Positions 1 to 7,522 are shown, counted from the first letter of the stretch. The stretch is DNA of 14,782 nt from an uncultured Faecalibacterium sp. (GCA_902463905.1 CABQHF010000026.1:1-14782); one strand, 5' to 3'. The notes: generated by a model not told the origin, from the letters alone. Translations and numbers: made by a program.

Positions 1-601
1 TGGGGGTCTTTTTGACGGCCACCTGTTCCCCGTCGAAGCGGGTCACGGAAAGCAGGTTTTCCACCATACGGTTGAGCCACTGGGCATCCTCACAGGCCTC
101 CCGCAGCAGCTTGAGCGCCTGTTCCTTATCCAGCGAATCATAGTTTTCGGTCACGGTGGAGCAGGCCCCGTAGATGGAGGTGAGCGGCGTGCGCAGGTCG
201 TGGGAGACTGCCCGCAGAAGGTTTGCGCGCATCTTTTCCCGCTCGGACTCCATGCGCAGCTGGTCCTGCTTTTTGACGCTGGTGGTCAGGGTGCTGGTCA
301 TGATGGACACCACCAGCATCACGACAGCGGAAAACAGGTTTTCCGGCAGGGTGAAATTGAAGGCAAAGTATGGGGTGAAGAAGGCAAAGTTCACCGCCAG
401 CACGCTTACCAGTGAGGCCAGCACGCCCCAGATATAACCATCGGTATACATGGAGGTCGCGAACACGGCCAGCATGAAGATCAGCATGGCCACGCCGTCG
501 ATGCGGCCTGTGATGCGCTGCACCCCCACCACCGCCGCCCAGGCGATGCACAGTGCTGCCACCATAAACAAAAGGTCACGGTACCAGGTCTTTTTCTTCA
601 T
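1..601 (-). CDS. KdpD-like sensor histidine kinase, N-terminal 200 residues (cut by window edge)
   Basis: Membrane sensor kinase that would autophosphorylate on His and pass the phosphate to a response regulator, probably encoded beyond the left edge. Seen: start MKKKTWYRDL, four hydrophobic segments at about residues 9-27, 37-52, 56-77 and 88-106 (the DUF4118-type four-helix sensor of KdpD), then a basic linker and the HisKA box LLRAVSHDLRTPLTSIYGA around residues 128-146, with His134 as phospho-acceptor. The sequence stops inside HisKA, so the ATPase domain lies outside the window. The protein begins directly at the membrane domain and lacks the large cytoplasmic KdpD/Usp N-terminus of true KdpD; 'KdpD-like' is therefore a family call and a role in K+ sensing is not shown. 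AGGAGG lies 12 nt before the chosen ATG; a nearer ATG opens only four codons. The box sequence strongly supports a histidine kinase. Confidence 0.88.
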   Translation of the reverse strand, partial: MKKKTWYRDLLFMVAALCIAWAAVVGVQRITGRIDGVAMLIFMLAVFATSMYTDGYIWGVLASLVSVLAVNFAFFTPYFAFNFTLPENLFSAVVMLVVSIMTSTLTTSVKKQDQLRMESEREKMRANLLRAVSHDLRTPLTSIYGACSTVTENYDSLDKEQALKLLREACEDAQWLNRMVENLLSVTRFDGEQVAVKKTP

Positions 602-637
602 AAACAGTTCATTCCTCCTGATTATATTCTGACCCAA

Positions 638-652
638 TATAATATTATACCA
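638..652 (-). promoter_or_regulatory. Extended -10 promoter for the histidine kinase gene, inside a 12-bp palindrome
   Basis: On the minus strand TATAAT (644-649) is preceded by TGG, an extended -10 arrangement, about 40 bp before the ATG. No good -35 is seen. The -10 is embedded in the perfect palindrome TATAATATTATA (638-649), which could also be an operator or simply AT-rich promoter sequence. Confidence 0.5.
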
Positions 653-688
653 CGCCCTGGTTAAAGAAACAGCAAAATCTGCACTGCA

Positions 689-717
689 TTGACGCCCCGC
701 CGGTTCCGGGCTATACT
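689..717 (+). promoter_or_regulatory. Strong promoter P1 upstream of the candidate small RNA
   Basis: TTGACG (689-694), a 17-nt spacer and TATACT (712-717): 5/6 matches in both boxes at ideal spacing. Transcription would begin near 724. The dyad GGTTCC (702-707) / GGAACC (718-723) brackets the -10 and could be a repressor site. Confidence 0.65.
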
Positions 718-723
718 GGAACC

Positions 724-817
724 AGCATCCGATACCGCCCGGAAGGAGGCCTTGGCAGCAGCTACTTCGGGGCGCAATTCCGGCAGCATTTTGGCTGTCC
801 GCCCTCTGCGCTTTTTT
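724..817 (+). ncRNA. Candidate small RNA or terminated leader, about 95 nt
   Basis: It starts just after promoter P1 and ends at a terminator, with no credible reading frame inside. Hairpin 1 pairs CCC(G)GAAG (738-745) with CTTC(G)GGG (765-772) across one G-G mismatch. A second stem pairs GCGCA (772-776) with TGCGC (807-811) and encloses GGCAGC (782-787) / GCTGTC (794-799); T6 follows at 812-817. A separate promoter for the aldolase gene lies just downstream, so this transcript need not be the aldolase mRNA. It does not match the SRP RNA core, T-box or glycine riboswitch motifs as I know them. Alternative: an attenuated leader that sometimes reads into the aldolase gene. Confidence 0.45.
772..817 (+). 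terminator. Rho-independent terminator of the candidate small RNA
   Basis: Two-part stem (GCGCA/TGCGC with inner GGCAGC/GCTGTC) followed directly by six T at 812-817. Confidence 0.5.
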
Positions 818-822
818 CATAT

Positions 823-851
823 TTGACAAGCCTGCGGCCGGGGGTTACAAT
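823..851 (+). promoter_or_regulatory. Near-consensus promoter P2 of the threonine aldolase gene
   Basis: TTGACA (823-828), 17-nt spacer, TACAAT (846-851). Transcription would begin near 858, 23 nt before the ATG at 881. This excludes the in-frame ATG at 854 as the main start. Confidence 0.75.
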
Positions 852-880
852 GGATGCATCTGAAATATAGGAGCGTTTTT

Positions 881-1903
881 ATGCTGTACTTTGAAAATGA
901 CTACTGCGAGGGTGCCCACCCCGCCATCCTGCAGAAACTGACCGAGACCAACTTTGAAAAGGTGTCCGGCTACGGCACCGACCCCTACTGCGCCAGTGCG
1001 CGGGAGAAGATCCGCGCGGCCTGCGCCTGCCCGGAAGCCGATGTGACCTTTATCTCCGGCGGCACCCAGACCAATGCCATCGTCATTGCGTCCATGCTAC
1101 AGCGCTGGCAGGGCGTGCTGGCCGCCGCCACCGGCCATGTGGCCGCCCACGAGGCCGGTGCCATCGAGTACACCAGCCACAAGGTGATCAGCCTGCCGGC
1201 CCATGAGGGCAAGGTGTCCGCCGCCGATGTGCGGGACTGGTGCGCCACCTTCTATGCCGACGCCAACCACGACCACATGGTGTTCCCCGGCATGGTGTAC
1301 ATCTCCCACCCGTCTGAGTACGGCACCCTGTACACAAAACAGGAGCTGGAAGCGCTGCACGCGGTCTGCCGGGAATACCATATGCCGCTGTTCCTGGACG
1401 GTGCCCGGCTGGGCTATGGCCTGATGGCTGAGGGCACCGACGTGACGTTGGCAGACATTGCCCGGCTCACCGATGTGTTCTACATCGGCGGCACCAAGGT
1501 GGGTGCCCTGTGCGGCGAGGCCGTGGTGTTCCCCCACGGTGCCCCGGCACACTTCATGACCATGGTCAAACAGCAGGGTGCCCTGCTGGCCAAGGGCCGG
1601 CTGCTGGGCATCCAGTTCGACGTGCTGTTCACCGATGACCTGTATACGAAGATCAGCAAAAACGCCATCGACACTGCCAACGCCCTGAAAAAGGGTCTGA
1701 CCGCCAAGGGCTATCGCTTCTTTATGGATTCGCCCACCAATCAGGTGTTCGTGATTCTGGATAACGCCCAGCTGGCCGCACTGGAGGGCCGGGCAAAGTT
1801 CGGTTTCTGGGAGAAATTCGACGACAGCCACACCGTGGTGCGCATCGCCACCAGCTGGGCCACCCGCATGGAAGAGATCGAGCAGCTGATTGCGCTGATG
1901 TAA
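881..1903 (+). CDS. ltaE: Low-specificity L-threonine aldolase (PLP-dependent)
   Basis: Cytosolic fold-type I PLP enzyme expected to cleave L-threonine or L-allo-threonine to glycine and acetaldehyde; related beta-eliminating lyases share the fold. Seen in the 340-residue protein: ISGGTQTNAIV (58-68) for cofactor phosphate binding, the His-rich AAHEAGAIEY segment (88-97), FLDGARLGYG (171-180) with Asp173 for the PLP ring nitrogen and Arg176, and YIGGTKVGALCGEA (201-214) with Lys206 as Schiff-base lysine. Length is normal for the family. I chose the ATG at 881 because AGGAG lies 8 nt upstream and the promoter -10 ends at 851; the in-frame ATG at 854 lies before the expected transcription start. 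No clear terminator follows, so transcripts may reach the EIIA gene. Family call strong; exact substrate range not visible. Confidence 0.92.
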   Translation: MLYFENDYCEGAHPAILQKLTETNFEKVSGYGTDPYCASAREKIRAACACPEADVTFISGGTQTNAIVIASMLQRWQGVLAAATGHVAAHEAGAIEYTSHKVISLPAHEGKVSAADVRDWCATFYADANHDHMVFPGMVYISHPSEYGTLYTKQELEALHAVCREYHMPLFLDGARLGYGLMAEGTDVTLADIARLTDVFYIGGTKVGALCGEAVVFPHGAPAHFMTMVKQQGALLAKGRLLGIQFDVLFTDDLYTKISKNAIDTANALKKGLTAKGYRFFMDSPTNQVFVILDNAQLAALEGRAKFGFWEKFDDSHTVVRIATSWATRMEEIEQLIALM

Positions 1904-1945
1904 CAGCAAAGTACAGCGGAGTTTGTGCAGGATTGCAGTTGCATT

Positions 1946-1997
1946 TTTGGGCACAGTATGGTATCTTTTGAATATACCAATCTGGGTTTGGGCACAG
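1946..1997 (+). promoter_or_regulatory. Repeat/dyad cluster upstream of the EIIA gene
   Basis: An 11-nt direct repeat TTTGGGCACAG (1946-1956 and 1987-1997) brackets an inverted repeat TGGTAT (1959-1964) / ATACCA (1974-1979) with a 9-nt centre. Placed 55-110 bp before the ATG, it could be an operator region. No convincing -35/-10 pair was found here. Confidence 0.3.
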
Positions 1998-2052
1998 CAG
2001 GCTCACGCGCCGTCTGCACCCCTGAATATGATCAGAAGGAAGGATTACTATC

Positions 2053-2568
2053 ATGGGTTTTTTTGACAAGCTGTTCGGCAATAAGGCCGAAGAAGAAGAG
2101 ACCGCAAAGTTCTTTGGGCAGAGCAAGACCATTCTGGCTCCCATCCGCGGCAAGGTGCTGGCACAGGCCGACATCCCCGATGAGACTTTCGCACAGGGCA
2201 TTCTGGGCCCCGGCTGCGGCATCGAGCCCACCGGCAAGACCGTGTACGCCCCCTTTGACGGCACTGTGAACCAGGTGGCTTCCACCCTGCACGCTGTGGG
2301 TCTGACCAGCGAGGACGGCATCGAGATCCTGGTGCACGTTGGCATGGACACCGTGGAGATGAACGGCAAGGGCTTCAAGGCTCTGGTCAAGGAGGGTGAG
2401 AAGGTCAAGGCCGGCACCCCGATGCTGAAGGTGGATCTGGACGCCATCCGTGCTGCAGGCCATCCCACCGCTACCGCCATCATCGTGACCAATGGCGATG
2501 ATCTGGGTGAGCTGAAGATGCTGGCTGAGGGTGACATCCTGGCCGGCACTCCGCTGTTCAAGTTCTGA
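2053..2568 (+). CDS. crr: PTS glucose-type EIIA component, single domain
   Basis: Cytosolic phosphocarrier that takes phosphate from HPr and gives it to EIIB domains of glucose-family sugar permeases. Seen in 171 residues: an N-terminus MGFFDKLFG resembling enterobacterial Crr, the conserved VASTLHAVGL segment with His80, and ILVHVGMDTVEMNGKGF with His95, the phosphorylated histidine (equivalents of His75 and His90 of E. coli EIIA-Glc). GEKVKAGTPML and HPTATAIIVTN follow in normal order. In Firmicutes this domain is more often fused to the permease; here it stands alone, so it must serve a permease encoded elsewhere. GAAGGAAGGA precedes the ATG by 8-10 nt and a strong terminator follows. Symbol given by family resemblance; the partner permease is unknown. 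Confidence 0.93.
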   Translation: MGFFDKLFGNKAEEEETAKFFGQSKTILAPIRGKVLAQADIPDETFAQGILGPGCGIEPTGKTVYAPFDGTVNQVASTLHAVGLTSEDGIEILVHVGMDTVEMNGKGFKALVKEGEKVKAGTPMLKVDLDAIRAAGHPTATAIIVTNGDDLGELKMLAEGDILAGTPLFKF

Positions 2569-2581
2569 TCTCTGGCAAAGC

Positions 2582-2625
2582 AAAAGGCGTGCACTTCCGT
2601 TTGGAGGTGCACGCCTTTTTGTTTT
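2582..2625. terminator. Bidirectional terminator between the EIIA gene and the convergent YczE-like gene
   Basis: Stem AGGCGTGCACTTCC (2585-2598) / GGAGGTGCACGCCT (2603-2616) with a GTTT loop and one G-T pair; T-tract on the plus side and AAAA on the other side, so it can serve both convergent genes. Confidence 0.88.
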
Positions 2626-2647
2626 GTTATACGATCGGGAGTTTGAT

Positions 2648-3292
2648 TCAGGATTTCTCCGGCTTGTAGCGCAGCACCCGCTCCGACACCAGCCCGTTGA
2701 ACAGCTGGATGAAGGGGCCAAGGCAGAAGGCACAGATCAGGGTGCCGATGCCCACAAGGCCGCCCAGCAGCCAGCACAGCAGCGCACACAGCGCATCGGT
2801 GAACACGCGGCAGCCAAAATACGGAAACGGGGTGTAATCCCGCAGACCCAGTGACAGGTAATCATAGGGAGCGATGCCCAGATCTGCCGTCTGGTACAGC
2901 GAAGCGCCCAGCGCCGTCACCGGCACTGCCAGCGCCACCCACAGCAGCTGCACCGGCAGGCCCTGCGCCTGTGCCGGGCCAAAGCAGGCTGCAATGGGGT
3001 CGTAGAAGGCCGTGACGATGAACCCGATGCCGATGCCGTTGACAAAGGTACCAAGGCCGATGTACTTGCGCCCGAACCAGAACTGCAGCGCAAAGAACAG
3101 GATGTTCGTGCACAGGTTCTGCACGCCCAGCGAGATGCCCAGCATCTCTGCCAGACGCATATTCAGTGCGCTGATGGAATCGTTGCCAAGGTGAGACTGC
3201 TTGAACAGCGCAATGCCCAGCCCGATGATCACAATACCGACCACCATGCCGAGGATGCGCCGCGCCGAGGGCATCTGCGGGTTCTTTTTCAT
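2648..3292 (-). CDS. YczE/YyaS/YitT-like integral membrane protein
   Basis: Membrane protein of 214 residues, transport or scaffold role unknown. Seen: hydrophobic segments at about residues 12-30, 50-68, 80-98, 115-140 and 160-190; small conserved-looking motifs LFKQSHLGNDSISAL near residues 29-43 and QTADLGIAPYDYLSLGL near 132-148, which look like an internal duplication (LG-N/I-.-S/Y), as seen in the YczE/YitT group. KKN start and a basic C-terminus fit a cytosolic N-terminus. Start supported by AAGGAG 9 nt before the ATG. It begins 48 bp after the stop of the GTPase gene on the same strand, so the two probably share a transcript. Family resemblance is by recall of the pattern; function unknown. 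Confidence 0.72.
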   Translation of the reverse strand: MKKNPQMPSARRILGMVVGIVIIGLGIALFKQSHLGNDSISALNMRLAEMLGISLGVQNLCTNILFFALQFWFGRKYIGLGTFVNGIGIGFIVTAFYDPIAACFGPAQAQGLPVQLLWVALAVPVTALGASLYQTADLGIAPYDYLSLGLRDYTPFPYFGCRVFTDALCALLCWLLGGLVGIGTLICAFCLGPFIQLFNGLVSERVLRYKPEKS

Positions 3293-3340
3293 GATCCTGT
3301 TCTCCTTTTTTGCACCAGTTTTACAACGTTCGTTGAAAGC

Positions 3341-4276
3341 TCAGCGGTGAAGCTGCGTTTCGATCCTTGTCCTGTCCAGCCCCTCGCCGATGACGATGAG
3401 CACATCCTGCCCCTGCGGGATGGGGGCCAGTGTCTGCCCGGCGGCGGTGGCGTTCAGCTCCAGCCAGCCGCCCTGCGTGGGGGCAAAACCCTTGACCCGC
3501 AGCACCTGCCCGCAGGCCGGGTCCCCGAACAGCCGGGCAGCTGCCTGCTGCAGCTGCTCCACCGTGAGGTGCTGTTCCAGAAAGCACAGGGAGCCGAAGG
3601 CCTTGTGCGCATCAAAGTGCAGCTTTTCGCAGCTGGCCTGCCGCATGCCGCAGGCGGCGATCTGTGCAAGGTCGGCGTCGGTGAGGGCGGCCCAGTCCCT
3701 GGTGAGGATCTCGTCCGGGGCAAAGCGGCGGGAGCACTTGCAGGCTTCCAGCGCACGGTCCAGGTGGGCAATGGCTGCCCGGCACTGTTCCGGCCCGGCC
3801 TGCGGCGCACGGCTCAGCAGCACCCGGCCTGCATTGGCCGTCTCGGAGGCCAGCAGATATTCCGCCTGCGGCGACAATGCTTCCGGCAGCATGGCATCCA
3901 CAATGGCGATCACATTGCCGATGCGGTACCAGCGGTCCAGCGGGTCGTCCCGCAGCACGTCAAAGAATTCGTCCACATCAAAGATGCCGCTGGGTTCCAC
4001 CACCACCCGGTCAAAGCCGCGCATGGCCATGGCGATGAGCTTGGTGCGCATGCGCCGCTGGTGGGTGTCGCAGTCACACCCGCCGCTGATGGTCTCCAGA
4101 TCGCACCGGTCGCCCAGCAGGTCCTGCACCAACATGGCATCCACGTTCACCGCGCCGAAGTCGTTTTCCAGAATGCAGACGTTGTGCCCCTGCTCCACCA
4201 GATACCGGACGTACCGGCGCAGAAAGGTCGTTTTTCCGGCCCCCAGAAACCCGGTGATCAGATCCACCTGTACCAT
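3341..4276 (-). CDS. CobW/COG0523-family P-loop GTPase, degenerate motifs
   Basis: COG0523 proteins are GTPases that act as metal chaperones or insertases. Seen in 311 residues: Walker A GFLGAGKT at 9-16, ENDFGAVNVD (37-46), SGGCDCD (64-70) at the place of the GCxCC metal site, VVVEPSGIFD (91-100), AIVDAML (124-130), and a C-terminal part with VKGFAPTQGGWLELNATAAGQ (261-281) like the CobW_C domain. Odd: the metal site has C67-x-C69 followed by Asp70 instead of a third Cys, and the expected NKxD guanine motif reads LSRA (154-157). The ATG at 4274-4276 has GGAGG 13 nt upstream; an in-frame TTG at 4283-4285 with GGAGG 4 nt upstream is an alternative adding three residues. It precedes the YczE-like gene in a likely two-gene unit. 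Metal and partner unknown. Confidence 0.82.
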   Translation of the reverse strand: MVQVDLITGFLGAGKTTFLRRYVRYLVEQGHNVCILENDFGAVNVDAMLVQDLLGDRCDLETISGGCDCDTHQRRMRTKLIAMAMRGFDRVVVEPSGIFDVDEFFDVLRDDPLDRWYRIGNVIAIVDAMLPEALSPQAEYLLASETANAGRVLLSRAPQAGPEQCRAAIAHLDRALEACKCSRRFAPDEILTRDWAALTDADLAQIAACGMRQASCEKLHFDAHKAFGSLCFLEQHLTVEQLQQAAARLFGDPACGQVLRVKGFAPTQGGWLELNATAAGQTLAPIPQGQDVLIVIGEGLDRTRIETQLHR

Positions 4277-4317
4277 TTTTTTCAAAGCACCTCCCGTGCC
4301 GTTTTTCGTTCCACCCC

Positions 4318-4346
4318 AGTATACCGCAGCGCCCGGCCAAACACCA
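4318..4346 (-). promoter_or_regulatory. Probable promoter of the COG0523 GTPase gene
   Basis: On the minus strand TATACT (plus 4318-4323) sits about 42 bp before the ATG; the -35 position (4341-4346, TGGTGT) is weak. It lies after the terminator of the upstream gene, where a promoter is needed. Confidence 0.4.
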
Positions 4347-4387
4347 GAGGTAAATTGGCCGGGTGCCAAATTGCGTTCCTCACCGTA

Positions 4388-4436
4388 TAAAAAGAGCAGG
4401 ATATTCCAGTTCTATATGGAATTTCCTGCTCTTTTT
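4388..4436 (-). terminator. Terminator after the GGDEF-EAL gene
   Basis: Long inverted repeat: AAAAAGAGCAGGA plus ATTCCA pairs with TGGAAT plus TTCCTGCTCTTTTT, separated by a short loop. T5 lies at the end on the minus strand. It closes the SBP/GGDEF-EAL unit. Confidence 0.88.
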
Positions 4437-4442
4437 GGCGGT

Positions 4443-7400
4443 TCAGAAGCGCTTGCTGCAGTTATCATCCTGAATGGTACGGATAAGCTCTGCCGCCTCC
4501 GGGGAGAGCGGGTCCGGCACAGCGGCCGGCCGCGCCAGGAAGTAGCCCTGCAGCAGGTCGGCCCCCAGGTCGATGACGGTGCGCATCTCGGCGGCCGTTT
4601 CCACACCCTCGGCAATGATCTGCATGCTGCGCGGCTGGGCGTAGCGCACCACGTTGCGCAGGATCTGCTGCTTGTCGGGGTCTGAATCAATGCCGCGGAT
4701 GATGCTGATATCCACCTTGATGAACCGGGGTGCCAACTCCAGCAGGCTGCCCTCGTTAGAGTATCCGCTGCCGTAATCGTCCAGTGCGAACATGCCGGAA
4801 AAACCCGGTGCATGGCGCTTGCTCTCCAGCGCCTGCCGGTTCATCTCCTCTTCCTCGGTGATCTCAATGACCATCTGCCGGCGCAGCTCATGCCAGCGCT
4901 GATCCATATACTCGCTGTCCTCCCTGCTCAGGCAGACGCTGGCAATGGAGTTGATGAAGATCAGGGCATCGCGATCCACCAGATTTTTGCTGCGCAGGAT
5001 ATCAAAGCTCTCCAGCGCCTTGCGGAAGGTCAGCCGCTCGATCTCGTACAGTGCGCCCTGCTCGCGGGCCAGTTTCATGATGGTGACCGGGGAACGCAGG
5101 GTGGGCAGATCCGACCGCATCAGGGCCTCATACGCATGCACCTTGCCGTTCTGCGCCGAGAAGATGGGCTGGAAGTAGTAATACACCCGTGCTTCACCGA
5201 TCAGCTGCTGGAACTCCCGCCGGGTGCGGGCAATGTTGGCTTCCTGATTGTACACGCCGATATCGAAATCCTGCATTTCACCCTTGGTGGAATGCTTGAC
5301 CTGATACATGGCAAAGTCCGCATATTTCTTCAAGGTCTCCATATTGCAGCCGTCATCCGGGTACCAGGCCACGCCGCAGGAGATGCTGATGTGCAGCTTA
5401 CTGCCGCTGGGCAGCACCACCACAGCCTGCTTCATGGCATGCGCCAGTTTTTCCAGCTTCTCGTGCAGCTGCTTCCGGCTGTCGTAGCCGTAGAACAGCA
5501 GCATGAATTCATCACCGGACAGGCGTGCGCACAAGGTGCCCGGCGGGCAGTTCTCGGCGATGCAGTGGCCGGCGTTCTGGATATAGCGGTCGCCCCAGTC
5601 GTGGCCGTAGGTGTCGTTGACATGCTTGAGGTTGTCCATATCCATCATCAGCACGGCCGCCGCCTTCAGGCGCTCCGGCTGGCAGAACAGCTCCTCACTC
5701 ACCCGCTGGAAAGCCTGCCGGTTGTACAGGCCGGTGAGGATGTCGTAGTCGCGCTCCCACTCGATGCGCATGCGTTCCTGGGTAGCGGCGGTCACATCCT
5801 CGGCCAGACCCACCTGCACCCGGTCCTCGGTGGTAACACGCAGCATGATGTAGCGGGTGCAGCCGTTCTGCTCCACGGTCAGCACCTTGTCCCCCTCCGC
5901 GTTGACGGTGCAGGGGCGGGCCAGCTGGATGCGCTCCAGCAGTTCTTCAAAGGTGCGCACGCTCAGGGTGCTGCTGTCCACATCCGGCTCGCCCAGCAGG
6001 GCAAAGAAGTTATCCGTCACATAGACGCTGCCGGTGTCATACTGCAGCTCGTAGCCACCCAGTTCCACACTGGCCATATCCATGATGCGCAAAAACTTGG
6101 TGGAGTTGGTCAGCAGGCTGCTGTTCAGCTGCGTGATGGCATCCGCAAAGCGGTTCAGCTCCCGGATGCCGGTGCGGGAGAACTTGGGGAACACCTGTTT
6201 GCCGTGGGCCGCCAGCACCTCGCGGTAGAGCTGCTCGGTGGGGCGGGCCACACTGAGGGACACCACCACGCTGCTCACGGCGCCCAGCAGCAGCGTGAGG
6301 AAGATGGCCACGGTTATGACCCGCTGCACCGTGTGGGCAAAGCTGAAGAGGGTGCTGGTGTGCACCTCGCCCACCAGCAGCCATTTTTCCTGGGAGAAGG
6401 GCGCATTGCGGCTGTAAAGCTCAATGGGCTGCACCGCCGCATAGCAGGTATCGCTGTTCAGGTTGAACCAATATTCTCCCCCCACCCGCTTGCAGAGCAG
6501 CTGCCCCAGACCATTGTTGAAGAGATCGGCGTCCAGGCCGTTGCCCGCCGAAAGATCCATCGTGCTCTCCGGGAAGTTCAGGTCTGACACGGTGGAGGCG
6601 AGGAAATAAGTCCCCTGCCCGCTGTCCTGCAGCTCCTGATACGGCATCTTGGACTGCAGATAGCTGTTGAGCAGTTCCACACCGATCACACCATACACGG
6701 TGCCGTCCGGCAGGATGAGCGGCTGGGAGTAGGCAATGGCCGTGCGCTCGTCACCGGTGAGCTTGTAGGTCTGGGTGAGCCAGCGGCCGTAGTCGGCGGC
6801 GTCCAGCTTTTCGTCATCCTCCCAGGCGGTCTGGAACACGGTGCGCACAAAGCCGCCGTTGGTCAGGCCGCGGTAATTCAGGGCGGTGCTCCAGCTTTTG
6901 TCGGTGGTGATGCCCAGCGCCTTGACCACCGCCGCGCTGGAACGCTCCAGCATCAGGTCGGCTTTGCGCTCCGAGGGGCGGGCGTCCGGGTCCAGGTCCC
7001 GCAGGTACACGCTGGGCATGGGGCTGCTCACTTCCTTTTCCGCAAGGTCGTGGGTGTTGATCACAAGAAAGATGCCGGTCACGGGGCGGGCGCGCAGTGC
7101 ACTCACCAGATAGGGCGCGGCGGCTTCCATCAGGGGGTCAGCGGCCTCGCTGCTCTGGTCCATCGTGTCCAGCGAAATGGTGCCGTCCTGCAGCATCTGC
7201 TGGGTCAGGTTGTTGATGGTAGTGGAAATGTCGGTGAGCTCCTGTGCCTTGATCAGCATATCCTGCAGGTAGCTGGCGCGGTTGCGCACCTGCATATCCA
7301 GAATATCCTTGGCGTTCTGGTTCAGCCGCCCGGACACATCGGTCAGGCCGATGGCCGACGACAGCAGGATCACCTCTGCCAGCAGCACTGCCATCATGGA

Positions 7401-7475
7401 AAGCAGGATGGTGCGGAAGATCGGCTTTTCCGGCCGACGGTCTTTCCACGCCCGGTACTGTTCTGTGATCTTCAT
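4443..7475 (-). CDS. Membrane c-di-GMP receptor-enzyme: periplasmic sensor, PAS-like, GGDEF and EAL domains
   Basis: Inner-membrane protein of 1010 residues expected to turn over cyclic di-GMP. Domains seen: TM1 (~21-43); extracytoplasmic sensor (~45-383, dCache-like, with AYSQPLILPDGTVYGVIGVEL at 248-268); TM2 (~384-410) and a HAMP-like linker; PAS-like region (~460-565); GGDEF domain (~575-745) with DMDNLKHVNDTYGH (612-625) and signature SGDEF (653-657) instead of GGDEF; EAL domain (~760-985) with E783 (EALMR), N842, E871 (IEIT), D899-D900 (LDDYGSGYS), K920, D922, E956 (EGVET) and Q976 (QGYF). All usual EAL metal and substrate residues are present, so phosphodiesterase activity is likely. 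The inhibitory RxxD site before SGDEF is absent. GGGGAAAGG precedes the ATG. It lies 47 bp after the solute-binding protein gene on the same strand, suggesting that the two act together. Confidence 0.92.
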   Translation of the reverse strand: MKITEQYRAWKDRRPEKPIFRTILLSMMAVLLAEVILLSSAIGLTDVSGRLNQNAKDILDMQVRNRASYLQDMLIKAQELTDISTTINNLTQQMLQDGTISLDTMDQSSEAADPLMEAAAPYLVSALRARPVTGIFLVINTHDLAEKEVSSPMPSVYLRDLDPDARPSERKADLMLERSSAAVVKALGITTDKSWSTALNYRGLTNGGFVRTVFQTAWEDDEKLDAADYGRWLTQTYKLTGDERTAIAYSQPLILPDGTVYGVIGVELLNSYLQSKMPYQELQDSGQGTYFLASTVSDLNFPESTMDLSAGNGLDADLFNNGLGQLLCKRVGGEYWFNLNSDTCYAAVQPIELYSRNAPFSQEKWLLVGEVHTSTLFSFAHTVQRVITVAIFLTLLLGAVSSVVVSLSVARPTEQLYREVLAAHGKQVFPKFSRTGIRELNRFADAITQLNSSLLTNSTKFLRIMDMASVELGGYELQYDTGSVYVTDNFFALLGEPDVDSSTLSVRTFEELLERIQLARPCTVNAEGDKVLTVEQNGCTRYIMLRVTTEDRVQVGLAEDVTAATQERMRIEWERDYDILTGLYNRQAFQRVSEELFCQPERLKAAAVLMMDMDNLKHVNDTYGHDWGDRYIQNAGHCIAENCPPGTLCARLSGDEFMLLFYGYDSRKQLHEKLEKLAHAMKQAVVVLPSGSKLHISISCGVAWYPDDGCNMETLKKYADFAMYQVKHSTKGEMQDFDIGVYNQEANIARTRREFQQLIGEARVYYYFQPIFSAQNGKVHAYEALMRSDLPTLRSPVTIMKLAREQGALYEIERLTFRKALESFDILRSKNLVDRDALIFINSIASVCLSREDSEYMDQRWHELRRQMVIEITEEEEMNRQALESKRHAPGFSGMFALDDYGSGYSNEGSLLELAPRFIKVDISIIRGIDSDPDKQQILRNVVRYAQPRSMQIIAEGVETAAEMRTVIDLGADLLQGYFLARPAAVPDPLSPEAAELIRTIQDDNCSKRF

Positions 7476-7522
7476 GGCACCTTTCCCCTTTCCTCTGTGA
7501 TCTCCGGTCTGCCTGTTCAGGC

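Noticed and set aside
724..817. SRP (4.5S-type) RNA
   Set aside because: A CCGGAAGG-like piece is present, but the flanking GUCAG...AGCAG asymmetric loop that defines SRP domain IV is missing.
854..880. In-frame upstream ATG of the threonine aldolase gene
   Set aside because: It lies before the expected transcription start of promoter P2 and has no ribosome binding site; the ATG at 881 has AGGAG at 8 nt.
1904..2052. Terminator after the threonine aldolase gene
   Set aside because: No stem with a T-tract found; only the TGGTAT/ATACCA dyad, which has no T-run behind it.
3191..4685. Two long plus-strand frames opposite the GTPase and membrane protein genes
   Set aside because: They cross gene boundaries and a terminator, lack ribosome binding sites and show no family pattern.
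4812..6587. 591-codon plus-strand frame opposite the GGDEF-EAL gene
   Set aside because: Antisense shadow; the minus strand carries clear catalytic motifs throughout.
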